Source of the DNA: DATFFO01 sp963772815
GTDB taxonomy: Bacteria > Actinomycetota > Acidimicrobiia > Spongiisociales > ZC4RG35
Length of the DNA: 64,000 nucleotides
Assembly: GCA_963772815.1 (NCBI GenBank)
Contig: CAVYYV010000005.1
Span: 558,001-622,000, forward strand
Direction: 5' to 3'
This document shows, piece by piece, positions 41,026-49,401 of this stretch (within the stretch, counting starts at the first letter, position 1; each line of letters begins with the position of its first letter). The notes under the pieces are model-generated. The model did not search any database. It was not told where the DNA came from and was given only the letters and a program-made list of their open reading frames with translations. Both the position numbers and the translations under genes were made by a program.

Positions 41026-42479
41026 ACGGGCCCATTCGCCGGTTGGCTCTAGGGATGTTCGTCGCCTTCACGGTCCTGTTGGGCGCGGTCACGTGGATTC
41101 AGGCCGCCGCCGCCGACACCTACCGCAACGACCCGCGCAATACCCGCCAGGCGATAGCCCAGTCGGGGAAGGAGCGGGGAGTGATCGTGGCGTCCGACGG
41201 AACCGTCTTGGCCGAATCCGTGCCCGATCAGAACGACCCTCGTCGGTTCGTCCGCACCTATCCCCAAGGTGAGGTGTTCGCCCACGTGATCGGCTACACG
41301 TCCCGCACCGTGGGCGACAGCGGTCTCGAGGCGACCTACGTCGACGAGCTGCGCAGCCGACGCGATCTCACCTTCTCGGACCTGATCTCGGCGATATTGG
41401 GCCGAGACCTGCGGCCCCGCAGCCTCCGTCTGACCATCGACGCCGGGCTACAGAAGGAGGCCTTCGACCAGCTGGGAGACCGGGCCGGCGCCGTAGTCGC
41501 CCTGGACCCGGCCACCGGCGCCATCCTGGCCCTCGTCTCGACCCCGTCGTTCGACCCCTCGTCACTCGATGGGCCCGATGCCGCCCAGAACTGGGACGAC
41601 CTGCTGGCCGACCCAAGCGAGCCTCTGGCCGACCGTGCCACCCGCGAGCTGTATCCCCCGGGGTCGACCTTCAAAACCGTGGTGGCGGCGGCCGCCCTCG
41701 ACGTAGGAGTCGCCACCCCCGAATCCACCTTCGACGACGTGGCCGAGTTCTCCCTGCCGGGTTCCACGGCAACCATCTCCAACTTCGGCGGCGAGCTGTG
41801 CGCCGACGGGACCCAGGTAACGCTCATGTACGCCTTCATCCACTCCTGCAACACGATCTTCGCCGACCTCTCCATCCAGGTGGGAGCCGAGGACATAGGC
41901 GTTGTTGCCGAGGGCATGGGATTCAACACGGACCTCGAGTTCCCCTGGTCGGTGGCCCGGTCCGCCTTCCCCACCGAGACCCTGGTCGACGACCCTGCCG
42001 CCCTGGCCCAAAGCGGCATCGGCGAGAGGGACGTGCGTGCCACCCCCCTCCAGATGGCGATGGTGGCCGCAACCGTCGCCAACAACGGGACCGTGATGCA
42101 GCCCTACCTGCTCGACCAGATGTTCGACGCCGACGGCAACGCCATCACCGAGACCCAGGCCCAGGAGCTGGGACAGGCCGTCGAACCCCAGACCGCGGTA
42201 ACCGTCGCCCAGATGATGGAACGGGTGGTCACCGAGGGGACCGGGACCGCCGCCACCGTGCCCGGAGTGCGTGTGGCAGGCAAGACCGGCACTGCCTCCG
42301 CCCCGGGAGGTGCCTCCTATCCCTGGTTCATCGGTTTTGCCCCCATCGACTCACCCTCGATCGCCATCGCGGTCGTGTTCGAGCCGCAAGCGGAGACGGG
42401 AGAGTCGGACACGGGTGGACGCGTTGCGGCTCCCGTGGCGGGCCATCTCATCTCCTATTGGCTGGAAAGCCACAGTTGA
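41022..42479 (+). CDS. pbpA: Class B penicillin-binding protein PbpA
   Basis: 485 residues: an N-terminal membrane anchor, a dimerisation/pedestal domain with RGVIVASDGTVLAES, and a transpeptidase domain with SxxK serine in YPPGSTFKT, SCN motif in FIHSCNTIF and the KTG box in VAGKTGTAS. It crosslinks peptidoglycan made by the partner SEDS protein. GTG 41022 overlaps the rodA stop. Confidence 0.95.
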   Translation: MNGPIRRLALGMFVAFTVLLGAVTWIQAAAADTYRNDPRNTRQAIAQSGKERGVIVASDGTVLAESVPDQNDPRRFVRTYPQGEVFAHVIGYTSRTVGDSGLEATYVDELRSRRDLTFSDLISAILGRDLRPRSLRLTIDAGLQKEAFDQLGDRAGAVVALDPATGAILALVSTPSFDPSSLDGPDAAQNWDDLLADPSEPLADRATRELYPPGSTFKTVVAAAALDVGVATPESTFDDVAEFSLPGSTATISNFGGELCADGTQVTLMYAFIHSCNTIFADLSIQVGAEDIGVVAEGMGFNTDLEFPWSVARSAFPTETLVDDPAALAQSGIGERDVRATPLQMAMVAATVANNGTVMQPYLLDQMFDADGNAITETQAQELGQAVEPQTAVTVAQMMERVVTEGTGTAATVPGVRVAGKTGTASAPGGASYPWFIGFAPIDSPSIAIAVVFEPQAETGESDTGGRVAAPVAGHLISYWLESHS

Positions 42480-42519
42480 TCCCTATCATTCCCTTCGCTC
42501 GTTCGAGGAGCTGAGACCG

Positions 42520-44496
42520 ATGGACGCCCCCCGCCCTCTCACCGATAGATACCACTTGTCGTCCCACATTGCCCGGGGCGGGATGGCCGACGTCTACCAG
42601 GCCCAGGACACACTGCTGGGGCGCCGGGTGGCGGTCAAGATGCTCCACTCCCAGTACTCGTCCGACGATGCCTTCGTGAAGCGTTTCCGGCGGGAAGCCC
42701 AGGCGGCAGCCAACCTGAGCCACCCCAACATCGTCGGAATCTACGACTGGGGTGAAGCGGGCGACACCTACTTCATCGTCATGGAACTGGTCGAAGGCCG
42801 TTCGCTGAGGGAGGTCCTCCGCTCGGAAGGAGCGCTTCTGCCCCGGCGGGCCGTGGAGATCGCCTCCGAGGTGGCGGCCGCCCTCTCGGTTGCCCACCGG
42901 GCCGGGTTGGTCCACCGAGACATCAAGCCGGGCAACATCCTCCTGGCAGGTGACGGAACGGTCAAGGTGACCGACTTCGGGATCGCCCGCGCCTGGGACG
43001 ACTCCCAGGAGCTCACCCGAACCGGTTCGGTGATCGGCACCGCCACCTATTTCTCCCCCGAGCAGGCCCAGGGGGCGGCGGCCGATGCCCGCTCCGATGT
43101 CTATTCGCTGGGAGTGGTGCTGTACGAGATGCTTACCGGGCGCCCCCCCTTCCAGGGCGACAGCCCGATGTCGGTCGCCTTCCAGCACGTTTCCACCGAC
43201 GCCGTGCCGCCCTCTTCGCTCAACCCCGACGTCTCGCCTCAACTCGACGCCGTGGTGATGAGGGCTCTGCGAAAGGATCCGGCCGGCCGCTACCAGAGCG
43301 CCGAAGAGATGCGGGCAGATCTGGTGGCGGTGCTGAGGGGCCAGACGCCATCGGCGCCCCCGCCCATGGTCGCCACGGGAGGCGCATATGCCGACCCGGA
43401 CGCCTCGACCCGGGTCATCCAGAGTGCGCCGCCGATGCCGCCCGCCACCGCCCCGCCAGACGAGGTCTACCGCCAGCTGGAAGAGGAGCCGCCGTCCCAA
43501 CTCCCCTTCATCCTCACTGCCTTCGGCCTCCTGGCCGTGCTGGTGGTGTTGGTCTTCGTGCTGTTTCAGGCCCTCGGCCCCGGGAACACGCCGGTCCTGA
43601 CCCAGATTCCCAACGTCACCAACCTCCCCGAGGATGAGGCCCTGTCGCGGCTGGCACAAGCCGGTTTTCGCGCCAGCATCACTCGCGAACCCAACGAGCA
43701 AGTGGACCTGGGCCGCACCATTCGCACCGACCCGCCGGCCGGCAACCAGGCGGCGTCCGATACCACCGTGCAGGTGTTCATCTCCTCGGGCCCCGAGGAG
43801 TACGAGGTGCCCAACCTGATCGGCCAGGACGAGGCAACCGCTCGCCAGACGATCAAAGATTCCCCGTTTGAAGTGGGCAACGTGACCACGCGCCCCGACC
43901 AGGCACCTGAAGGCCAGGTGATCGAGCAGAGCCCGGCCGCCAACATCCGCGCCGGCTCGGGCTCCCAGATCGACCTCGTCATCTCGGAAGGCCCCCAGAC
44001 GGTGGTCCTCGAGAACCTCCAGGGGCTGACCGAGCGCGACGCCAGCGTCCGGCTCAGCGACGCCAACCTGCGCTTCACCGTGGACGAGGAGTACTCCGAC
44101 CAATTCCCCCGCGGCGTCGTCATCCGTACCGATCCTGCCGCGGGCGAGGAGCTCGAGGTGGGCAAGACGGTCCTACTCGTGGTTTCCCTGGGACCAGAGC
44201 CGGTCAACATTCCTGACCTGTACGGCCTCGATCCCAATGACGCCCAATCGAGGTTGTCCGACGTCGGCCTGGGGATGACAATCTCCAACGCCACCCAACA
44301 GGTGAGCGATCCGGCCCTCGACGGGAAGGTGGTTGGTCAGTTCCCCGCCGCCGAAGGCACGGCCGTGCCCGGCGACGTGATAACGGTGACCCTGGGGAGA
44401 ACTCCGCCCACCACGACCACGACGTCGACCACGACCACCACTACGACGACGAGCACGACGACCACGACGTCTCCGCCGCCGACTACCAGCCCTTAG
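42520..44496 (+). CDS. pknB: PknB-type Ser/Thr kinase with four PASTA domains
   Basis: 658 residues. Kinase domain about 10-275: IARGGMADVY glycine loop, AVKMLH lysine, LVHRDIKPGNILL catalytic loop, VTDFGIARA and GTATYFSPEQAQG activation segment. Membrane segment about 330-352 (ILTAFGLLAVLVVLVFVLF). Four PASTA repeats follow (IPNVTNLPEDEAL, VPNLIGQDEATAR, LENLQGLTERDAS, IPDLYGLDPNDAQ), then a threonine-rich low-complexity tail encoded by ACC/ACG repeats. It senses muropeptide or lipid II outside and phosphorylates wall and division proteins. No second kinase gene (pknA) is present in the cluster. Confidence 0.96.
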   Translation: MDAPRPLTDRYHLSSHIARGGMADVYQAQDTLLGRRVAVKMLHSQYSSDDAFVKRFRREAQAAANLSHPNIVGIYDWGEAGDTYFIVMELVEGRSLREVLRSEGALLPRRAVEIASEVAAALSVAHRAGLVHRDIKPGNILLAGDGTVKVTDFGIARAWDDSQELTRTGSVIGTATYFSPEQAQGAAADARSDVYSLGVVLYEMLTGRPPFQGDSPMSVAFQHVSTDAVPPSSLNPDVSPQLDAVVMRALRKDPAGRYQSAEEMRADLVAVLRGQTPSAPPPMVATGGAYADPDASTRVIQSAPPMPPATAPPDEVYRQLEEEPPSQLPFILTAFGLLAVLVVLVFVLFQALGPGNTPVLTQIPNVTNLPEDEALSRLAQAGFRASITREPNEQVDLGRTIRTDPPAGNQAASDTTVQVFISSGPEEYEVPNLIGQDEATARQTIKDSPFEVGNVTTRPDQAPEGQVIEQSPAANIRAGSGSQIDLVISEGPQTVVLENLQGLTERDASVRLSDANLRFTVDEEYSDQFPRGVVIRTDPAAGEELEVGKTVLLVVSLGPEPVNIPDLYGLDPNDAQSRLSDVGLGMTISNATQQVSDPALDGKVVGQFPAAEGTAVPGDVITVTLGRTPPTTTTTSTTTTTTTTSTTTTTSPPPTTSP

Positions 44497-44502
44497 CGCG
44501 AC

Positions 44503-45084
44503 TCAGGCGGCGGCCGGGGAGGCGGTGAGGCTGAGGAAGTTGCCCAGGAGGGCCTTGCCCTCGGTGGTCATGACCGACTCGGGGTGGAACTGGACGCCGT
44601 GGACGGCCAATGTCCGGTGCCGCACCCCTTGCACCACTCCGTCCTCGGACCAGGCGCACGCTTCGAGAACGTCGGGCATGGACTCGATCGCCAGAGAGTG
44701 GTAGCGGGTGGCTTCGAATGGGTCACTGAGACCGGCGAACACGCCCCGGCCGTCGTGACGAATCTGGGAGGTCTTGCCGTGGCGCGGCTCGGGAGCGAAC
44801 CCGATCACCCCGCCGAATGCCGCCACGATCGCCTGGTGGCCCAGGCACACCCCGAGGATCGGCAGTGTGGGAGCGAAGTGGGTGACGAAGTCGATTGAGT
44901 TCCCGGCATCCTCTGGTCGGCCCGGGCCGGGAGAGATCACGATGCCGGCGTAGCCCTGGTCCTCCGCCTCGGGGGGAACAACGGCGTCGGAGCGCACCAC
45001 GATCGGCTCCGCCCCGGCCTCACCCAGATACTGGGCCAGGTTGTAGGTGAAGGAGTCGTAGTTGTCGAGCAGGAGGATCTTCAC
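44503..45084 (-). CDS. Glutamine amidotransferase subunit, TrpG/PabA type
   Basis: 193 residues: LLLDNYDSFTYNLAQYLGEAG, oxyanion region ISPGPGRPEDAG, nucleophile Cys in GVCLGHQAIVAAFGG, and catalytic His/Glu in VHGVQFHPES. It supplies ammonia to anthranilate or aminodeoxychorismate synthase. No component I gene is adjacent, so PabA or TrpG cannot be distinguished; in mycobacteria this position is occupied by the gene named trpG/pabA. GTG 45084 overlaps the crgA stop. Confidence 0.93.
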   Translation of the reverse strand: MKILLLDNYDSFTYNLAQYLGEAGAEPIVVRSDAVVPPEAEDQGYAGIVISPGPGRPEDAGNSIDFVTHFAPTLPILGVCLGHQAIVAAFGGVIGFAPEPRHGKTSQIRHDGRGVFAGLSDPFEATRYHSLAIESMPDVLEACAWSEDGVVQGVRHRTLAVHGVQFHPESVMTTEGKALLGNFLSLTASPAAA

Positions 45085-45317
45085 CGGTAGTTGGTGGTCA
45101 TGATGAAGCCCACCGCGATCAGGGCCAGGCCGGCCAGCAGGACCCAGTGGGAGGTGTTGAACACGAAACGCACCAGGACCGCCAGCACGCCCGCACCCAT
45201 CAGTGTCGCCATCACCGCCACGTACCAGGTCGGCGACGGTTCCTTGGCCACAGAGGTTGGATGCTTGGCCGGTGTGGCTCCTCCAGCTTTCGGCTTGCGG
45301 CGTTTGGACTCAGGCAT
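45081..45317 (-). CDS. crgA: Cell division protein CrgA
   Basis: 78 residues with two membrane segments (WYVAVMATLMGAGVLAVLVR and WVLLAGLALIAVGFIMTTNY) and a basic N-terminus, the actinobacteria-specific CrgA family. CrgA recruits or stabilises divisome and SEDS/PBP proteins. Conserved beside pknB clusters in actinobacteria. Confidence 0.93.
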   Translation of the reverse strand: MPESKRRKPKAGGATPAKHPTSVAKEPSPTWYVAVMATLMGAGVLAVLVRFVFNTSHWVLLAGLALIAVGFIMTTNYR

Positions 45318-45366
45318 GATGGCCCCAAGGGTAATGGGACCGACCCAGGGTGTCGTCGAGCTTGTG

Positions 45367-45384
45367 AACTACAAGTTTGTAGTT
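45367..45384. promoter_or_regulatory. 18-bp perfect palindrome upstream of crgA
   Basis: AACTACAAGTTTGTAGTT is close to a perfect dyad (AACTACAA-gt-TTGTAGTT) 50 bases upstream of the crgA start and 55 bases from the next gene on its other side. Likely operator; the cognate regulator is unknown. Confidence 0.5.
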
Positions 45385-45438
45385 ATCCTCGGAGTTTTCC
45401 ACACCCTGTTGAGAACGGGGGATGAGTCACGGGGATGC

Positions 45439-45714
45439 TCATTGGCTCAGGTGTCGCCCGGGCCGCCACACGGGCGTCATCTCCTCGCGGCAGTGGCGGG
45501 GAGGAGATGCTTCCCCAGGGTTGGCCACCCGCAGGGTGACCTCGGTGCCGCACACCATGCAGCGATAATCCTGATCCTCCACGGCAACGGCGTCTTCGGG
45601 GTCGACCTCGGGGGGTGGCGTGGAGAGGATCCGCAGCGCCTTCATGCTCACCACCCAGATGCCTACGCCGATGGCCAGGGCGATCAGGATCTGGACGATT
45701 GAGATGTTGCCCAA
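45439..45714 (-). CDS. Small membrane protein with a zinc ribbon
   Basis: 91 residues if TTG 45714 is the start. One membrane segment (IVQILIALAIGVGIWVVSM), then a cytoplasmic zinc-ribbon-like part with CMVCG and PPRHCREEM (a CxxC plus HC pattern). It lies 20 bases after the thiolase gene on the same strand. I know no function; start codon is inferred. Confidence 0.6.
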   Translation of the reverse strand: MGNISIVQILIALAIGVGIWVVSMKALRILSTPPPEVDPEDAVAVEDQDYRCMVCGTEVTLRVANPGEASPPRHCREEMTPVWRPGRHLSQ

Positions 45715-45734
45715 GCTAAGTGCTCCCAGGGGAC

Positions 45735-46910
45735 TCAGACTCGTTCGATGATGGTGCCGTTGGCCATGCCCCCGCCCTCGCACATGCTCTGGAGCCCGTA
45801 GCGGCCCCCGGTTCTGACCAATTCGTGGACCAAGGTTGTCATGAGCCGGGCTCCGGAGGCGCCCAGTGGATGGCCCAGGGCGATGGCGCCGCCGTTGACG
45901 TTGGTCCTCTCCCACAGCGCCCGAGGATCGGTCCCCCCGTGTTCTATCCGCCACGCTCCGACCACCGAGGCGAAGGCCTCGTTGATCTCGAACAGATCTA
46001 TGTCGTCGATGGTCAGCCCAGCCCGATCCAAGGCCTTGGCCGTGGCGGGGATGGGTCCCGTCAACATCGTCACCGGATCGACCCCGGCCAGGCTGAAGGA
46101 AACGAAGCGGGCCATGGGCTCCAGACCGAGCTCCTCGGCCTTGTCCTCGGACATGATCAAGAGCGCGGCGGCCCCGTCGGTGATCTGAGAGGAGTTGCCG
46201 GCGGTGACCACGCCGTCGGCCTTGAAGGCCGCCTGGAGTGAGGCGAGTTTCTCCAGAGAGGTGTCCCAACGGATGCCCTCGTCTCGGGTCATCATCTCGG
46301 TCCCGTGGTCGGTCGTGACCTGCACGGGGATGATCTGGGACTCGAAGCGGCCCTCCTCGGTGGCTCGGACGGCCCGCTGATGGGACTCGAGCGAAAGCTG
46401 ATCGAGCACCTCGCGGCTCAGGCTCCACTTCTCGGCAATCATCTCGGCGGAGATGCCCTGGGGCACCAGGCCGTGGCTGTAGCGCTCCATGACCAACGGA
46501 CCGAAGGGCTTGCCGGGGCCTTGCTGGGAGGTGATGCCCATCGGCACGCGGGTCATGGACTCGACGCCTGCGGCCACCACGACGTCATATGCACCGGCCA
46601 TGACTCCCTGGGCGGCGAAGTGGGCCGACTGCTGGGAGGAGCCGCACTGGCGGTCGATCGTCACGCCCACCACGTCCTCAGGGAAGCCTGCCGCCAGGGC
46701 GGCGTTGCGGCCCACGTTGTTGGCCTGCTCCCCCGTCTGCATCACCGTACCCATGATCACGTCCTCGATCAGGTCCGGATCGAGATCGTTGCGCTCCACG
46801 AGAGCGCGAAGCGGGATCGACGCCAGGTCGACGGGATGGATGTTCTTCAGCTTGCCGTTGCGTCGCCCGCTGGGTGTGCGGACGGCATCGACGATGACTG
46901 CATTGGCCAT
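45735..46910 (-). CDS. Thiolase (acetyl-CoA acetyltransferase family)
   Basis: 391 residues with all thiolase motifs: nucleophile Cys in TIDRQCGSSQQSAHFA, NEAFASV, His in VNGGAIALGHPLGASGARL, and the second Cys in SMCEGGGMANG. It makes or cleaves beta-ketoacyl-CoA. With the protocatechuate genes downstream it could supply the final 3-oxoadipyl-CoA thiolase step, but a housekeeping acetoacetyl-CoA role is equally possible. Confidence 0.92.
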   Translation of the reverse strand: MANAVIVDAVRTPSGRRNGKLKNIHPVDLASIPLRALVERNDLDPDLIEDVIMGTVMQTGEQANNVGRNAALAAGFPEDVVGVTIDRQCGSSQQSAHFAAQGVMAGAYDVVVAAGVESMTRVPMGITSQQGPGKPFGPLVMERYSHGLVPQGISAEMIAEKWSLSREVLDQLSLESHQRAVRATEEGRFESQIIPVQVTTDHGTEMMTRDEGIRWDTSLEKLASLQAAFKADGVVTAGNSSQITDGAAALLIMSEDKAEELGLEPMARFVSFSLAGVDPVTMLTGPIPATAKALDRAGLTIDDIDLFEINEAFASVVGAWRIEHGGTDPRALWERTNVNGGAIALGHPLGASGARLMTTLVHELVRTGGRYGLQSMCEGGGMANGTIIERV

Positions 46911-47044
46911 GACCGGGTTCCTCCTGGGGTCTTTCGGGGCCTAACGATAGGAGCGTGGGCCGAATTCCGGGTCGGCCGGGGAGCCCGGGTCCGCCCGAGG
47001 GTCGGGTTTGGAGCAATGCCATCCCAGGTATATCGAGACCGAGA

Positions 47045-47263
47045 ATGGATCCATTGGTCAGAATCAAGAAGCGAGACGGGACGTCCCAGGTGGGGATCAC
47101 GGTATCGAAGGGACCGGGCACCTCTCGCCTGCTCCTGACCCGTCCCTACTCCGATGAGGGTCAGGTGATCGAGATTCCCCTGGAGGAGATCGAGACGGTT
47201 GACCAGGCCCGGGAGGGCCCTTTGGACCGACCGCCCCGGCTGGTGACCGACGGGTCCGGCTGA
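47045..47263 (+). CDS. Small hypothetical protein
   Basis: 72 residues from ATG 47045 (MDPLVRIKKRDGTSQVGITV, LLLTRPYSDEGQVIEIPLEE). It looks like a small beta-rich basic/acidic protein, possibly an actinobacterial conserved small protein; no family recognised. A TATATC box lies about 10 bases upstream. Divergent from the thiolase gene. Confidence 0.55.
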   Translation: MDPLVRIKKRDGTSQVGITVSKGPGTSRLLLTRPYSDEGQVIEIPLEEIETVDQAREGPLDRPPRLVTDGSG

Positions 47264-47403
47264 CCTCAGGCCGTGAGCACCTGGTCGGGGATCCACCCCC
47301 GCATCAGGGCCTGGATCCCACCCGGCACCACCAGAGCCGAACTCGTCGCCATGGCGACTCGCTTGGTGCTAGGGGGTCGCCCCCCTGTGCACAATCAGTG
47401 AGG

Positions 47404-47478
47404 TGGGCCCACCTGGATTTGAACCAGGGACCTCATCCTTATCAGGGATGCGCTCTAACCGAGCTGAGCTATGGGCCC
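47404..47478 (-). tRNA. tRNA-Ile(GAU)
   Basis: Reads 47478 to 47404: GGGCCCA/UGGGCCC acceptor, D-arm AGCUCAGCUCGGUUAGAGC, anticodon loop CUGAUAA (GAU), T-loop UUCAAAU. No encoded CCA. Confidence 0.95.
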
Positions 47479-47563
47479 TCCGGTTGCGAATCGCAACGGA
47501 CCCCACAGGATAACCCTCCTCCCAATCGCGGGCTAACTCGAGGGCCCTGGTGGCGCGACGGGG

Positions 47564-47680
47564 ACTCTGTGAACCGAAATGCCGCCAACGGCGGCAAGAG
47601 CGTTCACAGAGTGGACACCCTCCCGCGATCAGCGCATTTTGTGAACGTCTTCGTGGACGACAGCGGCGACAACGTTCACA
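47564..47680. repeat. Pair of palindromic repeats, TGTGAAC family
   Basis: Unit 1 (47564-47612) has 11-bp arms ACTCTGTGAAC/GTTCACAGAGT and an inner TGCCGCC/GGCGGCA stem. Unit 2 (47640-47680) has arms TGTGAACGT/ACGTTCACA. The same arms recur as a pair at 63077-63192. The rest of the gap 47479-47828 shows no gene. Confidence 0.75.
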
Positions 47681-47828
47681 GACATGCGTTCGCATAGCGA
47701 CCACTCGTGCGTTGGACGAACACTGTTACTAGGGTTGCGGGGTGGGGGCGAGCCGGCCCGCAGGCCGGGCGTGCTCTCGATATCGGGCGTTGGGATCTTC
47801 TGCCGATACGGAAAAGGAGAGGAAGGCG

Positions 47829-49286
47829 ATGACCGCCAGGAAGCATCAGATGTTCATCGACGGGAAGTGGACGGACGCCAAGCGCGGCGAGATGTTCGAG
47901 GACATGAATCCCTACACGGGCGAGGTCCATGCACACATTCCCGCCGGCGGCCGGGACGACGCACGGGCGGCTATCGAGGCGGCCCAGGCCGCCTTCCCCG
48001 AGTGGGCCGCCACCCCGCCCGGATTCCGTCGCCAGATCTTCCTCAAAGCGGCCGACATCATGGAGCGCCGTCAGGACGAACTGGTCCAGGCGATGATGGA
48101 AGAGGTGGGGGGCACGATCGGCATCTCCATGTTCCAGATGGGATTCGTTCCGGGCCTCTACCGGATGGCAGCCATGGGCGGCTATGACGTCAAGGGCGAG
48201 ACAATCCCCGCCGACCACCCCGGATCCTTCTTCATGGCCGTTCGCCAGCCGGCCGGGGTCGTGGCGTGCTTCGCCCCCTTCAACGTCCCCTACATCCTGG
48301 CCAGCCGCTCGTTCGCCCTGCCCATCGCCTACGGCAATACGGCGGTGCTCAAGCCCTCCGAGGAAGCCCCCGTCACCGGGGGTGTGTTGCTGGCCGAGAT
48401 CTTCGAGGAGGCTGGATTGCCTCCCGGCGTACTGAACCTCGTCACCTGCACCCGCGACGACGCCGAGGAGGTGGGTGACGAACTGATCTCACATCCGGCG
48501 GTGCGCAGGATCTCGTTCACCGGCTCCACTGAGGTGGGGCGGGCCATAGCAGAGAAGGCGGGCCGGCATCTCAAACGGGCCGTGCTGGAACTGGGCGGCA
48601 AGGACCCCCTCATCGTCCTGGGTGACGCCGACATCGACTACGCGGCCGATGCGGCCGCCTGGGGCGTGTTCCTCCACCAGGGCGAGATCTGCATGTCGAC
48701 CGAACGCATCATCGTCGAGAGGTCGGTAGCCGAGGAGTTCACGGAGAAGCTCATGGAGCGGGCCATGGCGATGCCGATGGGCGACCCCACCAACCCTGCC
48801 ACCGCCATCGGACCGTTGATCAACCAGAGAGCCGTCGACAAAGTGCAGGCACACGTCGACGAGGCCGTCGCCGGCGGGGCCGAACTCCTGGCCGGGGGCC
48901 GAGCCGACAACCTGGTCTACCACCCCACCGTCGTGCGCAACGTCATACCCGACATGCGCCTCTTCTCCGAGCAGACCTTCGGGCCGGTCGCCCCGATCGT
49001 GGTGGTGGAAGATCGTGAGGAGGCCCTGGCCGTGGCCAACAACTCCAAATACGGTTTGTCAGCAGGAATCATCACCAATGACTTCACGCGGGCGCTGGAC
49101 ATGGCGATGCGTCTCGAGACCGGCATGGTCCACATCGGCGATCAGACCGTCAACGACGAGCCACAGGCGCCCTTCGGAGGCGTGAAGGGAAGCGGCTACG
49201 GCCGATTCGGGGGTCAGGCGGCCCTCAACGAGTTCACCGAGTTGCGCTGGATCAACGTTCAGCGGACCCCCCGCACCTTCCCGTGA
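47829..49286 (+). CDS. Aldehyde dehydrogenase, probably vanillin/benzaldehyde type
   Basis: 485 residues of the ALDH superfamily: ACFAPFNVPYILASRSFALP, NTAVLKPSEEAPVTGG, ISFTGSTEVGRAIAEKA, general base Glu in LELGGKDPLIVLGDA, catalytic Cys in GEICMSTERI, and FGGVKGSGYGRFGG. Sequence style and the neighbouring LigM-like demethylase suggest oxidation of vanillin to vanillate or benzaldehydes to benzoates. ATG 47829 has a ggagaggaagg site. Substrate is inferred from context. Confidence 0.88.
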   Translation: MTARKHQMFIDGKWTDAKRGEMFEDMNPYTGEVHAHIPAGGRDDARAAIEAAQAAFPEWAATPPGFRRQIFLKAADIMERRQDELVQAMMEEVGGTIGISMFQMGFVPGLYRMAAMGGYDVKGETIPADHPGSFFMAVRQPAGVVACFAPFNVPYILASRSFALPIAYGNTAVLKPSEEAPVTGGVLLAEIFEEAGLPPGVLNLVTCTRDDAEEVGDELISHPAVRRISFTGSTEVGRAIAEKAGRHLKRAVLELGGKDPLIVLGDADIDYAADAAAWGVFLHQGEICMSTERIIVERSVAEEFTEKLMERAMAMPMGDPTNPATAIGPLINQRAVDKVQAHVDEAVAGGAELLAGGRADNLVYHPTVVRNVIPDMRLFSEQTFGPVAPIVVVEDREEALAVANNSKYGLSAGIITNDFTRALDMAMRLETGMVHIGDQTVNDEPQAPFGGVKGSGYGRFGGQAALNEFTELRWINVQRTPRTFP

Positions 49287-49312
49287 GCCCGGACATCCGG
49301 CCCGAGGGCCGT

Positions 49313-49336
49313 GTACGCTCGACGGACGAACGTACG
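49313..49336. promoter_or_regulatory. Operator-like motif before the ligM-box operon
   Basis: Contains GTACGCTCG (49313-49321) and CGTACG (49331-49336) followed by TTGACCGAAC. GTACGCTCG with a second CGTACG also occurs at 60506-60518 in the pobA/CoA-transferase divergent region. Probably a shared site for the IclR regulator. Confidence 0.45.
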
Positions 49337-49401
49337 TTGACCGAACACATGCCCTTCCCTCTCCCCAACGAACACCAACATCACCAACAGGAGGTGACCC
49401 C

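Noticed and set aside
42448..44103. 551-residue minus-strand frame opposite pknB
   Set aside because: Glycine/histidine/valine-rich shadow of a GC-rich gene with no domain; pknB on the plus strand has all kinase and PASTA motifs.
45715..46428. Upstream extension of the zinc-ribbon protein frame
   Set aside because: It overlaps the thiolase gene in another frame and is arginine/histidine-rich. Similarity to a membrane/zinc-ribbon protein begins only near the TTG at 45714.
47550..47732. Short frame containing CERLRG and RSQTC repeats, matched by a similar frame at 62860-63210
   Set aside because: The resemblance comes from the TGTGAAC palindromic repeats read as codons, not from a protein family.
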